Made by a program: the position numbers and the translations under genes. 64,000 bases of DNA, taken from assembly GCF_032854445.1 (NCBI RefSeq), contig NC_088300.1, positions 5,890,001 to 5,954,000 on the forward strand. The letters run 5' to 3'. Shown here piece after piece: positions 12,601 through 24,200 of the stretch. The notes below the pieces were generated by a model. That model was given only the letters and a program-made list of their open reading frames with translations. It searched no databases and was not told the DNA's origin. Positions within the stretch are counted from its first letter, which is position 1. Each line of letters opens with the position of its first letter. This DNA comes from Liolophura sinensis (lineage: Eukaryota; Mollusca; Polyplacophora; Chitonida; Chitonidae).

Positions 12601-14058
12601 AGTGTGAATACAGGTACTGAACGGAGAAAGTGTGAATACAGGTGCTGAACTGAGAAAGTGTGGATACAGGAGCTGAACTGAGAAAGTGTGGATACAGGTG
12701 CTGAACTGAAAAAGTGTGGATACAGGTGATGAACTGAGAAGTGTGAATACAGGTGATGAACTGAGAAAGTGTGAATACAGGTGCTGAACTGAGAAGTGTG
12801 GATACAGGAGCTGAACTGAGAAAGTGTGGATACAGGTGATGAACTGAGAAGTGTGAATACAGGTGATGAACTGAGAAGTGTGAATACAGGTGCTGAACTG
12901 AGAAAGTGTGAATACAGGTGCTGAACTGAGAAAGTGTGAATACAGGTGCTGAACTGAGAAAGTGTGAATACAGGTGCTGAACTGAGAAAGTGTGGATACA
13001 GGTGCTGAACTGAGAAAGTGTGGATACAGGTGCTGAACTGAGAAAGTGTGAATACAGGTGATGAACTGAGAAAGTGTGGATACAGGTGCTGAACTGAGAA
13101 AGTGTGGATACAGGTGCTGAACTACTTACTCTTGGGTCTTCCCCAAATACAGAAAATTGTTGTTCTGTAAGAAGACTGCGACATGTTTTGATGATGTCTT
13201 TACATTTCTTTGGTGTTTCTTCAACTTTTCCAGCTAGGAACAAACAGCAAGCACCAGTTACCTGAAGTTAAAAAGACAAAGAAAGATGCTTGTAACAAAT
13301 GAACTTGTAATATAACACTTACATTTAGTACATTTGTCGAAACATTGTAAGCAATTGCTTTGAAATCCTGGCTAATAAGAAAAGCCTGTGCAATGGATTC
13401 AGGTGTGCTTGTGCTTACCTGAAGGTATTAAGCACAAAATGTTTGTCTAAACAACTGCAACTGATAAGTTACTTACATAACGATGGAACTCTTTAAATGA
13501 ATGGAACATGTAGAACCGATGAAAATAGACAACTCCTGTGGCACAGGAATCATAACGTCTGAGAAAGAAGTCAAGGAGAAAACAATGTCTACGATAAACC
13601 ATTATCATCATGATGATGCCCTCATTTAACCAGTATGCTGGATTTAGATTATACAGTCCCTTAACGAAAATTAAATATTTGGTTAATTGCAAATTTTACA
13701 TTAACACTAAGAAAAGCTTCTGCGTGGTAGCAATTTTGAGAGAAACCCAAATGACCTGATAGTGCCTTAGTGAGTTATTTAAAACCTCCCTCTATCTTTG
13801 AATACCTTTCACACTCAGGCATCAGAAAAGTGTTGCCTATATTGTTGAAGTTGATTCAAAGCAAACCCTTTGGCTTAACACAATCATAACCATCTGCATA
13901 TTGGACATCTATAAAGGATACAATCCTAATTTTGTTCCGGCATCAAAGATGAACCTTGCCCCCTCTCGTCGGTAGCGTGCCTCTGTGTTAGGGTCAATGT
14001 TATCCAAAAATGATGGGGTGTTCCGCAACTCTTTCTTCTCATAATACCAGCAAGGCAT
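6637..14058 (-). CDS. CCNK: Cyclin K (regulatory subunit of CDK12/CDK13), complete coding sequence in nine exons
   Basis: Coding exons in order: 14058-13922, 13558-13477, 13261-13130, 11387-11282, 10746-10689, 9833-9658, 8769-8657, 7978-7939, 7529-6637. Phases join cleanly to 579 codons including TGA, i.e. 578 residues, essentially the length of human cyclin K (580). The N-terminus is [19 protein letters not shown]; the first cyclin fold (about 20-150) has [26 protein letters not shown] and [17 protein letters not shown]; the second (about 155-240) has [10 protein letters not shown] and [15 protein letters not shown] basic linker (PSAKRTRN) follows, then a long Pro/Gln/Tyr/Ser-rich tail from about 290. 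In the known family, cyclin K activates CDK12 and CDK13, which phosphorylate the RNA polymerase II C-terminal domain to support elongation in the nucleus. The start was chosen at 14058 because family N-termini align there. The exon is open upstream to its acceptor (14080), so a 5' extension is possible. Confidence 0.93.
7556..7670 (-). repeat. Degenerate SINE family A fragment in a cyclin K intron
   Basis: 'CATACTCGAAAATACTTCAC', then 'TTAGCATTATGGTGGGAGGA' and 'AACCAGGCACGGTCCAGGGC', match the family tail and centre with many changes. It starts about 30 bases beyond the acceptor of the last cyclin K exon, within the intron. Confidence 0.6.
8131..8250. repeat. 20-bp minisatellite, 6 copies, in a cyclin K intron
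   Basis: The unit GTGGCACAGGGAAGATCAAA is repeated six times with one T-to-A change in the second copy. It lies between coding exons 8 and 7 of cyclin K. Near-perfect identity suggests recent expansion. Confidence 0.92.
9008..9172. repeat. 28-bp minisatellite, about 6 copies, in a cyclin K intron
   Basis: The unit is 'TACTGTTACATGTATTGTAT' plus 'GAGTTTTC', with variants in the last bases (TTTTTTG). It lies between the exons ending at 8769 and starting at 9658. Confidence 0.9.
12144..13123. repeat. 28-bp minisatellite, roughly 34 copies, in cyclin K intron 3
   Basis: The plus-strand unit is 'GTGCTGAACTGAGAAAGTGT' plus 'GGATACAG'. Copies vary at a few sites (GTGGATAC/GTGAATAC, GTGCTG/GTGATG/GAGCTG, and a 2-base shorter GAGAAGTG form). 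The array fills most of the intron and ends 6 bases inside the intron from the exon 3 donor (GTAAGT at 13129-13124). On the minus strand the unit has no stop codon in any frame. Confidence 0.95.
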
Positions 14059-14559
14059 ACTGGTAACAATTCCTTCAAAACTGCAAAAGACAAATAGAAT
14101 CAAATCTTGTTCTAAATTCTAGGTTGAAATTCCAGAAACTATTCTTATCGACAGGCCCACATATAACAAAACAGTGTATCTGATGTTTTGATTAGACGAG
14201 GTGATGGAGGTTAGGCGACTAGTGGGGTAGACAAGGTGTAGCACATGGTGCCTATTTTAACTCCACTCTTTATACAGGGCTGGCAGAGTATCATAGCCAC
14301 AGCAGCAGCCAATGGTGAGCAACCATACACCTGGACACAACCGATGTGCCACTGGGACAAAATACCATTAATCTGGAAATACTAATGGTGGATTCAAGCA
14401 GATATATAATTCCAGGTAGGGAGACCAGTGGAAAAGTTGAAGGTTCAAGGCTTTATTTCTTGAATTTTGGAGACATTGTGTGGTGTCGGTTGGCAAAGAG
14501 TCGTTTCATACCTTTACTTCTTATATATACATGTATGTAGGAGGCTGGTATGTGGCATT

Positions 14560-14768
14560 TAGAGCCTATGAGAGATATGAGTTCTCGGGAGTTCTGCGTT
14601 GGGGCGTTTGCGCTTTTACCAGAAGTTTGGGTCAGAACCCTGGCGGTACACGCCCTTCACACATGCATATTGGACAAATGGAGCGTTTTCTAACCCCACC
14701 ATCTGGCATATGCGCAAGTGCCCCCATGTGGAGTGTCCAAGAACTCGTATCTCTCATAGGCCTTATAG
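14560..14768. mobile_element. Foldback (MITE-like) element, imperfect palindrome of about 205 bp
   Basis: The left arm 'GAGCCTATGAGAGATATGAG' at about 14562 is the inverted complement, with few changes, of the right arm 'ACTCGTATCTCTCATAGGCC' ending near 14762. The inner arms also pair in part (TTGGGGCGTTTGCGC against GCGCAAGTGCCCCCA). There is no open frame for a transposase. It lies upstream of the first recognised cyclin K coding exon, probably in an intron following a 5' exon. Confidence 0.65.
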
Positions 14769-15483
14769 GGTTCATGGACTTGATTCAAGCGTCTGTTGAG
14801 AACAGAATTCTGTAACACAGATCAGAAGCTATAGACCATGTGATGCCCTTAGTAACATAGAAAACGGTTTTCCCAACGTTTTTCTACAGGAAAATGCCTG
14901 TTTCTGAATCGCTGTCAGCGATCTCGTATCCGTTGGATTTGTATAATTGTCAGCTTTCCAGAGTATTTGTGAAGTTATTTTGTACAACTAGTCACATGAC
15001 CTCCAACTTCCGACACGCCTTACAGAATAGGATCTGGACGCAGATTCTATGTTTGGATTTTTATCGGCGGTTCACCAGGGCGCAACAGGCTCACTGGGAT
15101 TAATGCCTTGTAGGTGAGGGCTACTGTCACATATGATGTTTACATGATTCAAACTTCCGTGTTATTTTGATTTCAAGAAATGCCATTACAACAGCCAAAT
15201 TTTGCTCTGAAACTGATATAATATCTACTTCATTTGTCACTTTATGTATGGAAATTCAGCTAGTCTTGAGCAGTCATGCGGCATAACCTGTCATCGTGGC
15301 CACGAAAACTGGACCATTTTCAACATTCAGAAACGTGAACATATTTATGAATGGAAAATCGCATATAGTCAGTAATATCACTAAAAAACACATGAATTGC
15401 AATGTTTAAACATTTATTAATACACTTAAACAACATGAGTACACAACTAACACTGATTCTCACTTAAAATCTAAACTTACCTC

Positions 15484-15746
15484 TCACCTTTCACAGTGTA
15501 CAACTCGGCTCCGGCGGACTTTGCGGACGTTTGCGGAAGTCATAGCACGGTTATCTCCCCTCGACCATGTGAGCTCAAACTTTGTTGCCGTTTTTGTTGC
15601 GATGTCAGGCGCAGAGTGTGCCACTGTAATTACCTTACATTTCTTAAATTGATCTTTTTCTTCGTCACAGATAAAACTCCTTTTCTTATACTGGCCGTTG
15701 GAGTCTCGACGATTCCAGCGTTGATTTCGTAGGCTGATGGTGGCAT
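15484..15746 (-). promoter_or_regulatory. Candidate 5' exon / promoter zone of cyclin K
   Basis: The first cyclin K coding exon has an acceptor at 14081-14082, so an upstream exon must exist. Two candidates lie here on the minus strand. One is a CpG-bearing stretch ending at a donor near 15484 (GAAAG|GTGAGAG). The other is an ORF from ATG 15746 (MPPSAYEINAGIVETPTASI, then RKGVLSVTKKKINLRNV) ending at AAG|GTAATT (exon end 15634). The second ends in phase 2, which fits the phase of the 14080 acceptor, so a 45-residue N-terminal extension is possible. Its peptide is not one I recognise from cyclin K of other animals. A noncoding first exon is the safer reading. Confidence 0.3.
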
Positions 15747-15759
15747 TCACCGAGGGGCG

Positions 15760-18290
15760 TATACCTTGGAAGCCTTCATGGCTTTAACAAATCTATTCTA
15801 AATTTGAGTACGGACGTGATTTATAATCAGTGGTAGGGCCTTTTTTCAAGTAACATTTTTGAAAAGGTAGCCTACGACTTTTAGACATACTATGTAGGCC
15901 TACGTACAGGCTTCGAAGATTTTTGGGAAACCCTCCGTTTAGAGATATCATACCGTTGATAAGAGGATCGAGAGCTCCCCGTTCAGTATCATTCTCCTGA
16001 TACCATAAAGGTAGGCGAAACCTGTACCATGCATGTTTTCGCATTGTGCTGCTTTCGTTTGGTTACGCGTTGTCATTGGTTTACAAGTTCATTATGTCCC
16101 TCGCTGAGTAGGCCTACTGTTTGAACTAGCAAGTGCTACTCATGTAGGCACCTAGTCTTTTGGAGTCCACACTAACGAACTTGGTGTTGATCGACTGCTC
16201 TCCCAAGACTTCATGCTATCGTATATACGCCCTTTGCCAATTATGATGCAAAATTGTCATTCAAGTTTGCATGAATTTGATCCGCTCGCATAGGCCTATA
16301 CTTGCAAAGTGAACATGGCGGACGCTCTCACGATTAGGTCACCAACCACACGTTGTCTTGTATGAATGCACCTGTATCACAACTTAAAAACGTAGCTATA
16401 ATTTATTTCATATTTTTTTGCTTCAAATCTATATCTGCAACACGAATCACGATTGTACAACACGTGCATGTCGTCATTGATTATCCACGGAATGTCTTTT
16501 GCAGCATCAGACTCGACTGTTCTGCTTTACAGCCCATAATTGACCCGTCGTATATTCGCAAGTAATGCAATCAAAATCGAGCCGAATTAAGACGAAGCCT
16601 CTCAACCGCTCTGTTAGGTTTCATATTTTTTTTTTATTTTTTAGTGTGCGCTGTTTCTTAGCTGCTAATTAGAATGGCGAAAGTGTTCTTGCTGTTAAGT
16701 TGTGGAGGCGTGTCATCTAAAAATAGTAGGATCTGCGAACGTTCATATTGCGATGATTGACTGAATGGTTGGTTAGAGTTTAACCCCGTAATCATGCTTT
16801 GTTTTGTTATATATTACTGTAGTTTGTTGGAGTTAGGTTTATGGTTGATGAAGTAAACCAGCCTTATTAGCCAGGTACCTCACTAGGACTGTATTCCAAC
16901 ACGCGACTTGACTGGTTAAGGATGTATGCATGGATGCATCTTGTTAAAACTGGCACCTTTGACGGACTAATTCAGTTCTTCCAAATATCGGGTGTTTGAC
17001 TCAAAGTATGAACAACTCTCACACAGTTGATAAATAAACCCCGTAATAATTGAACAAGCTGTGAAGTTTATTGGAAGCTTGCATATCGTATATTTTGAAA
17101 CATCCTAACTAGCCAAACACTTGCCTCCATGCCTTTATATAACACAGAATCGCCCGCTTCCATAGTCCAGGTCACATGTATGTCTGGACCATACTTATGT
17201 GTGTAAGAATGAACGCTTGGGCATTTAGGAAAGGAACTATAGTTAAAGATACAACAGATATATAGAATTTCTGGCGAAATTCGGGTGTATATGAATAGAA
17301 ATAAAATTTATGGTTTTTGGAGAAAATTGTCCGCGGACTCGTTCTCAAACCTTTCAGAGGCGTCTGAACCGCTTTTCAAGAGGTGCAATGAGAACCAGAT
17401 ACGCTTGCCCCTCTCCCCCTTTTTACATGTCAGGAAAAATAAAATAAAAAAAAGCATGTACTGCAGCGCCTCGTTGTAAAATTACAGTTCTTCCACATTT
17501 ACTGTACTTAAATGAACAACAAAGACTAGATAAAAATCATTTTTTCTTAATCAAACAGATTAAGTGCCTATATATACATATATTATCGATTCTTACTGAC
17601 CTATAACTGCCTCTGGCTAAATACACAGTTTTGGCTACTGTACAGTTTAGTCCTAGATTATCTTTTCACAATTAACGTGAAGTACGAAAGAGTTCAGACT
17701 TATATTATTTTGAAATTCTTTATTTTCTGTCGATCAGAAAAGGTTATTTTACCACGACTTTTACACAGTGAAAAAAATTTCGCCAAATACGATCATCTGT
17801 GGCTGTCAGTATAGAAGTCGAGGCCCGGATGTAACACTTCGAACCACGGAGCACTGTCAGTTTTCAACTCCGTACTTTTTTTAGACCCCGCGTCTCGAGG
17901 TGCCAATTAACTTTGAATAGCTGAAGACTTGCCTCTTTGACAAACTAAGGTAGCTGAGCGTCGTTATTCTTTAAAAGAATAAAAGTGGAGGGCGGATTGG
18001 TGAGAGGGATGGCATTTTAAAGTCTATCCCTGCAGACACTTACAGCTCTATATCGTTCAGACCCCATCTGTGGATGCCCCCAAAATGGGCTTGTTAGGCT
18101 TGTTAAAATATAACTACAAGATTCCACCAGTAACGTTCGGATAACAAGATATACCAAAAATTGCTTGGCACAATGTATAAAGACGATAGAAAATAATGTG
18201 GTCAGATAGATCAGTGTGTTCTAATGCCCTATAACACGTCTTATCCCGTGCAGCAGCTCGAAATAAACAAAGCAATCCCTAAAACATACA
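15760..18290. other. Intergenic interval between cyclin K and the CNBD gene
   Basis: This is AT-rich with short open frames only and no recognised exon or repeat. A plus-strand ATG in good context occurs at about 16315 (MADALTIRSPTTRCLV, then stop); it is too short to support as a gene. Confidence 0.5.
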
Positions 18291-18294
18291 GCTC

Positions 18295-21200
18295 TTAAAA
18301 GAACTTTGACATGTTCTCACCATTCAAATACAAAGTCTTTATCAGGCAGTGTCCCTTGTGAGCTCCGAGCAGTTGCTTCCTACTGTATAGGGATTTAACC
18401 TTAGCGATTACGCATGGTAATCTGCTGATGGACTGTAGCGAGGCCTGCCTGGGGACAGGCATTGTATACAGATCAGATCTGTCATGCTCGTGGTTGTCTT
18501 CTTGCACTGGTAGCCTACTCCGGTAAGGCAAGCACACACAATCCTGTATAAATAGGGATCACCTTGGATTATCGTAGAGACGGGTGAAGTCTGATGGCCG
18601 AGAGAGCACAAAACGGCGAACATGGTGGTGTCCGGATGCTCCGCGTTTGTCTGTGCCCGTGGGCTCGGGACAGGGTGTGGTTCTTATAAGGACACGCCCC
18701 CCTGGGGTAGGTGGACGACCCCCATTCTGAGTACAAAAGATAAGATTATATGAAGCATGGGTATCAATGAATGTTTAGCATTCCTTCAGATGTTATAATA
18801 TCTTACTGATCAAGTTACACTGACAGTTTGCTTGAAACATGTTTTGAGGATAATTCACAGCGGCTGGTAATAATTGAACTGTCTTAAATATTTCAGGAAC
18901 GAAATGTTTCATTGGTGATTCATAAATGTACTGTTTCTTAATCTGCCTATTTCTATTCATGTCTAAAATTCATATTTTTATTTATCATTTTGGTGGAGTC
19001 ATTAATCGATATGTCTAGAAACATTTTTAATTAACGAATTCACATCATTTAAATACGAAAGCGGAGACCAAAGATGTTTACCTCCAGTCGAAATCGCTTC
19101 AGTTTGTAAGATGAATTAACTGATCGTGTCTTTTCCTTAGCATCAAGTTTCTGAAAAAACGACGCCATTTTGTTTTCTAACTGCTCCAGGGCAGCCTGAC
19201 TGGTTTCGTCATCAGTGACGTCATCGTGGTTGTCAGGTAGACTGTAATCAGCATGCTTAACGTCTGCGCCCTCTGTACTGACTGCTGTTGAACTTCTGGC
19301 GCTTATGTTCACCTTTATTATCTGGAGAGCGTGCAATACTGAGCGATAACTGTCGATTGTTGCACCCACATTAACCTTGGCATTCTTTGGCTGACTAATG
19401 GTTTTGAAAGCAACATGTTGCCCGAACGAATTTGCGCTGTGGGGCTGTGGGGACATTTTCTGCCTTGGTCCCGAGGGCGCGGTGTGTGGCCTGTCCGAGG
19501 GCGGTTTGAGTGCAGCATCCCGCCACCGTCGGACCATTTCAGGTATATTTCTACCTCTAGCACTTTTACCTCTGTGTGCACTTTTGGGCTTAACGTAACT
19601 GTGCAAATCCGAGCCTGCCAAAAGACGTATACTACGAGGGTGACGATGAGGTGCGGTGTGTGGACGTGAAATGCCCCGTGAGGATAGAGATGTTTTCCTG
19701 GTTCTGGATAAACCTCCATCACTGTGGATAACAAGACCACAACTAGGGTCTGAGTCTGAAAGTGCTAATGATGTTTGGGAAGAGTCATTGCTGCCAGTAA
19801 GACTCAACATTTTTGTCTGCGATCGATTTCTCGCCTTTGGTATAAAAGTCTTCATTTTTGCCGCCAGATGGAGCATGATCGGAATGTTTTGAGTTTCGAT
19901 TCTTCGTATGATCTTTGTGAAAACTGTGGACCTTAATCTGTCGCCTGATTTGTTTTTCTTTCGTAACACCAGCCTCTCAAAGTTTTTGGTGTCTAATACG
20001 TAGATTTGTGTGTGCGCCATGCTGACAACAGTGTAAAGGTATGTCTCCAGACCAAGGATCACCTCGATGTCACCTGCCGAGTATAACCAGACAGATGAAA
20101 ATCACCTTTGGAGACTACCCGGTAATCTTAAACAATTCAATTCTGTTGATTGTCATACATTAATTAGATACATCTATCTATGAGTCGAGGGGTTCGCGGA
20201 GCGGTTCATTATTCCTTAATTTAATCTGCCATAATACCATTCAATGAAAGGAAAAACTTTCGACAAGAAACAGAAGTAAACGCCATTATGTATCGACATT
20301 CATTGGCAGTCTTACCGAAGCATTCATTGTCCTGCAGAGAACAGACATGCGCAGTTCGGCTCATGTATCGCTGCTCGGAGGCACTGTAACCCTGTGTACG
20401 GCGCAGCCGGATGTGGTCTTGGATGAGGCCCAAAGTAATACCGTCTCTACTCACTGGTCTGGAAATCGATCAGTCAGACATTGGCATTGGTCCAATACTA
20501 AATTATCTCAATTTTAAACTTGTTAAAATGTATTATTTACAGCAATGTGTATAATTCATTTCAGTCATACACTCAGTAGCATGGAAAATATTATCTATTT
20601 CGAGTGTTACTTGTGTATAAAAATAAAACAGACTGGTTTATAGACCTGTTTTCAGGTAAGCTTTATATTCCTCAACACTTATCTTTATCAGTTACCCGTA
20701 CACGGGCCCTACTTACTTTGATTTAACTTTTTGATCCGACATATCTCCAAATATTCTAGGATATTGACGGTAATGCTGAGACGTGTTCACATCAAGTTTT
20801 ACCTGGCCGCTGGGAAAAGAAATGAACATTAATAGTTCATAATGTAATTGCCCTATAACCTTTAAATTTAATCATTTTTCTCGATTACAAGGCTAACCAA
20901 TAACTTAGCATTTGAAATAAACGTTTTACACAATGATTGATCGTTATATCTGTACTGTGGGTACTGCGTGCATGTGCCAGATATCCGTGTGATCTGTATG
21001 GAAACGTATGCGGATTTTCATAGGCGACATCTCCTGTTAAGCAAGGTTTTGCTGCTATAGCCTGGGCGAGTCAGACTTGAAAACAAAGATAAAGTTGTAG
21101 GGTTATTGTCATCAGTGGATGATTTGTCATATCTTTGCATGAAATAGATGAGTGTTTCAGAAGCAGCAAATGAAGACTGGATATTGGTTTCAACTGGTGT

Positions 21201-24200
21201 TCATTGGCTTGAAGTCAGGCCCATACCGATAAAGAGTATGTGGTGGAAACATAACTGCTAGAGGCAATTGTCTTAGAAGAATTCACTCCTTTTGTATTTC
21301 TATGGACGGTAGTAGAAGCCATAGTCGTCTTGAGAAGATATAATATCGGTTTCAATTTTTGTGAATCAGTACTTGGACGGATGTAAAGGCTCAACGTCAT
21401 AATTCTTTGAGATTAATAAGCTGTAAACAATTGGTGGTTTTTCGCATCAGTCCGGATGTACTCATCTTAATACATGGGATAAGGGGATGTTAGTTAATAG
21501 GACTGTCCAGCCTGTACATATAGGTAAACATGAACCTGTTTGCTATTGATGTACTGCTCTGCTGAATTCATGTATATGTTATCGCCGAGAAATTCAACTT
21601 TTCTGTGATCTCTTCTTCGTCCTAAGAATGGTAATCTTCTTTCAGTTGTTCAGTATAATGTCTTGTTGCTTGAGCTTGACTCTGGACGAAAGCCTAAGTG
21701 GTTTTGTATTAGAAACAATATCCTAGAAAACCAGCTTATTAGAAGTTTCACTAGTTAGGTCTTGATGCTGTATAGTAGTGTTAATATGTGGCACAACTTA
21801 TATAGAGAAACCTAGCACACGATACATGGGTAAAAAAACTGGCCCAAGTAGACATATAGAGCACTTTTATCAGCCAATGAGTGGGTTGTCTCTGGCGTGG
21901 TAAGTAATCTTACCTGCTGATGAAGAACAATCCCCTCACAAGGTCACCCTGCTTCGTCACCACGGTATTAAACCTATACGTCTCCTTCCGTAGGCTCATT
22001 TCCACCAGTCGCTTAAGCTGTGGAGGCCAACGCCCAAACAATGGACTGTTGTTGATGAAGTCCTTCCGTATGTGATATTCTCTTTCTTCGTTGACCTTGA
22101 GGGCAGAAGAGCAATGCCTTCAAAATTGATAATGGCGAGCAGAGCACTTTTGTCTTAATTATAGTGACTGTATGCCCCCACTCCCCTCCCCCATACTGAA
22201 TGCTCAATTCATAATGTGCATTCTTCAACTATGTTGTTTTGCAGACGTGTTCAGTATGTATAATTGTGGACCATCGCTAATCAGGCAAATACCATCTCTA
22301 CAATTTAAAATTACCGAGGTCATATAGTAAAGAATACGTGGCTGATAAAGTGATATGGTTCATGTGATACTTAGTGTCTTACCCGAAGAGTTCTGTTGAA
22401 GAGATCCTTTCCTATCACGAGGAGATCTGTCATCTGGTCAGCGATGACCGTGGCGTTCCTCACCTCATCTTCCGCCATCAGAGCCATCTCACCAAACCGT
22501 TTCCCAGGCTCTGTATGGCAACAAGTTATTATATTTTCATATGACAGACCGAGTAGTTAAGGTAGCTAAACAAGTATTACTAATAAAAAGAAGTAAATTA
22601 AAGCCACCTTAATGCATGATCAATAATGTCTACAACTACAACTGACGGATAGAATTTATTACTTAACTCATGAAAATGACAAAGAATGAAGACAGTGTTG
22701 AGTATATTGTATTAACCTTGTTTCCATGTCCACTGGTTGCTCAGAAAAGAACATAAAATGAGCCATGAGTAACACTATTTTGACAGCTTTTAATGGACAA
22801 GACCTTTAATGGACTACGACCTAAAAAACAAAAACACTTGATGTCACATCTTCTATATCAAACTAACCGAAATTGATGATGAACTTCCCAAACTTTGACC
22901 GATCCAGTGATCCCCCTTGTTGTGATTCCAAGCCCACCCTTGCTGCCACCGTCTCCTCGGGATTTGGTAAGTCATCCACTACAAAGTTATCGACGAAGAC
23001 GGACGCACGTCCGGTCAGTATTATATACATGCTGAAACAATATGATGCCAAATTCAATCTTCATGCTCTTAACGCAGTCATGGCGTTACAATGAAGTGTT
23101 CAGCGCGAGACACAGCCATACAATTTGTCACCCGGCAAATCGTGTTTTTCTCTAGCTCTTTGTGTTGTCCGTATGTAGCGATAATGTACACTTGAAAATG
23201 GGGATACATGTAATACTGGATTTGTTTAACCAGTCTCTTTCTTGAACGGCAAATTTTCCGAATTTCCTGCTTGTATTGTTTTTCATTGGGTCTTGGTGAC
23301 AAGAGCTCGCCAGCGCTCTGCTGTGTGGCTTTATATAAAGTGTGCCGAAGACCTCTTGTATGCCACCAATATGGTGGTTGTAATACGTAGGGCTGTTCGC
23401 CCGTAATTGGTCAAATATCAGCGCATTGATTTAGGCATTGCGGTTCACTCCAACGATAAAATTGCAATCCTGAGTATTGCATTACACAAAAATCAAATGA
23501 AAATCAAACAAAAACACATCTCCCTATGTGCACCTTTTACATTACTGATAATGAATTTGTTTCCGGTGTGGTCGTGTAATTATATTGTGTACTGTGAACT
23601 ATACTTACAAGAAGCCTTTGTCTCCCTGTTGGACAATCACATCATCGCGCACTGACCGTTGATACTCGCAATGCTTGATTATATCATACAAACAACCTGC
23701 AATGCAAGTAGACGTATGTGGTATACGAATATCTGCCTGACACCTATAAATGTGATATATAGGGGTCTTTGGTATCTTTGGTACCTGCTCAGTTGCTTAG
23801 TGCGACTGGGGCATCTAGAGAAAAAGACAATCAGACATTAATCGTCAGGAATGAAAAGATGGATGATTACAGGTGAAAAATTCCTGGATTATAAATTCCA
23901 AAATCCATGTTTCAGAATTAAAATTCCGAATGGGAAGAGTCTTCACATATGTCTTCGATACCGTGAACTGTGTTTTTGGCTCACATTTTTCAACAGAAAC
24001 ATAGAATTACTAATAGCTGCTGACATACACGTCGTGACAATGTTGCTCACAAATGCGTACATGCAAACTTAACCGTGGGAAATGTGGAATTGTACATAGC
24101 AAACACAAACAGCTACTGACACAACACACCAGAAGTCTTGGTGGCTTTGTTCACTGATGCCTGTACAACAAGTTTCGTTACTGCGGTAGTGCTATTGTTT

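Noticed and set aside
12062-13243. 393-codon minus-strand open frame as a repetitive protein gene
   Set aside because: It is cyclin K exon 3 plus the stop-free 28-bp array in the intron. The normal donor GTAAGT and the matching exon 4 acceptor explain the true splicing; kept only as an intron-retention question.
16314-16365. Plus-strand ATG in good context (MADALTI...) as a divergent gene start
   Set aside because: The frame stops after 16 codons, and I found no following plus-strand exon.
23078-23302. Minus-strand open frame with an upstream TATATAAA, considered as the first exon of the CNBD-like gene
   Set aside because: Better exons that supply the missing QQGD segment (23609-23696) and the preceding helix region (25465-25612) join in exact phase from further upstream. 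The frame here also begins with TTG and has no fitting donor.
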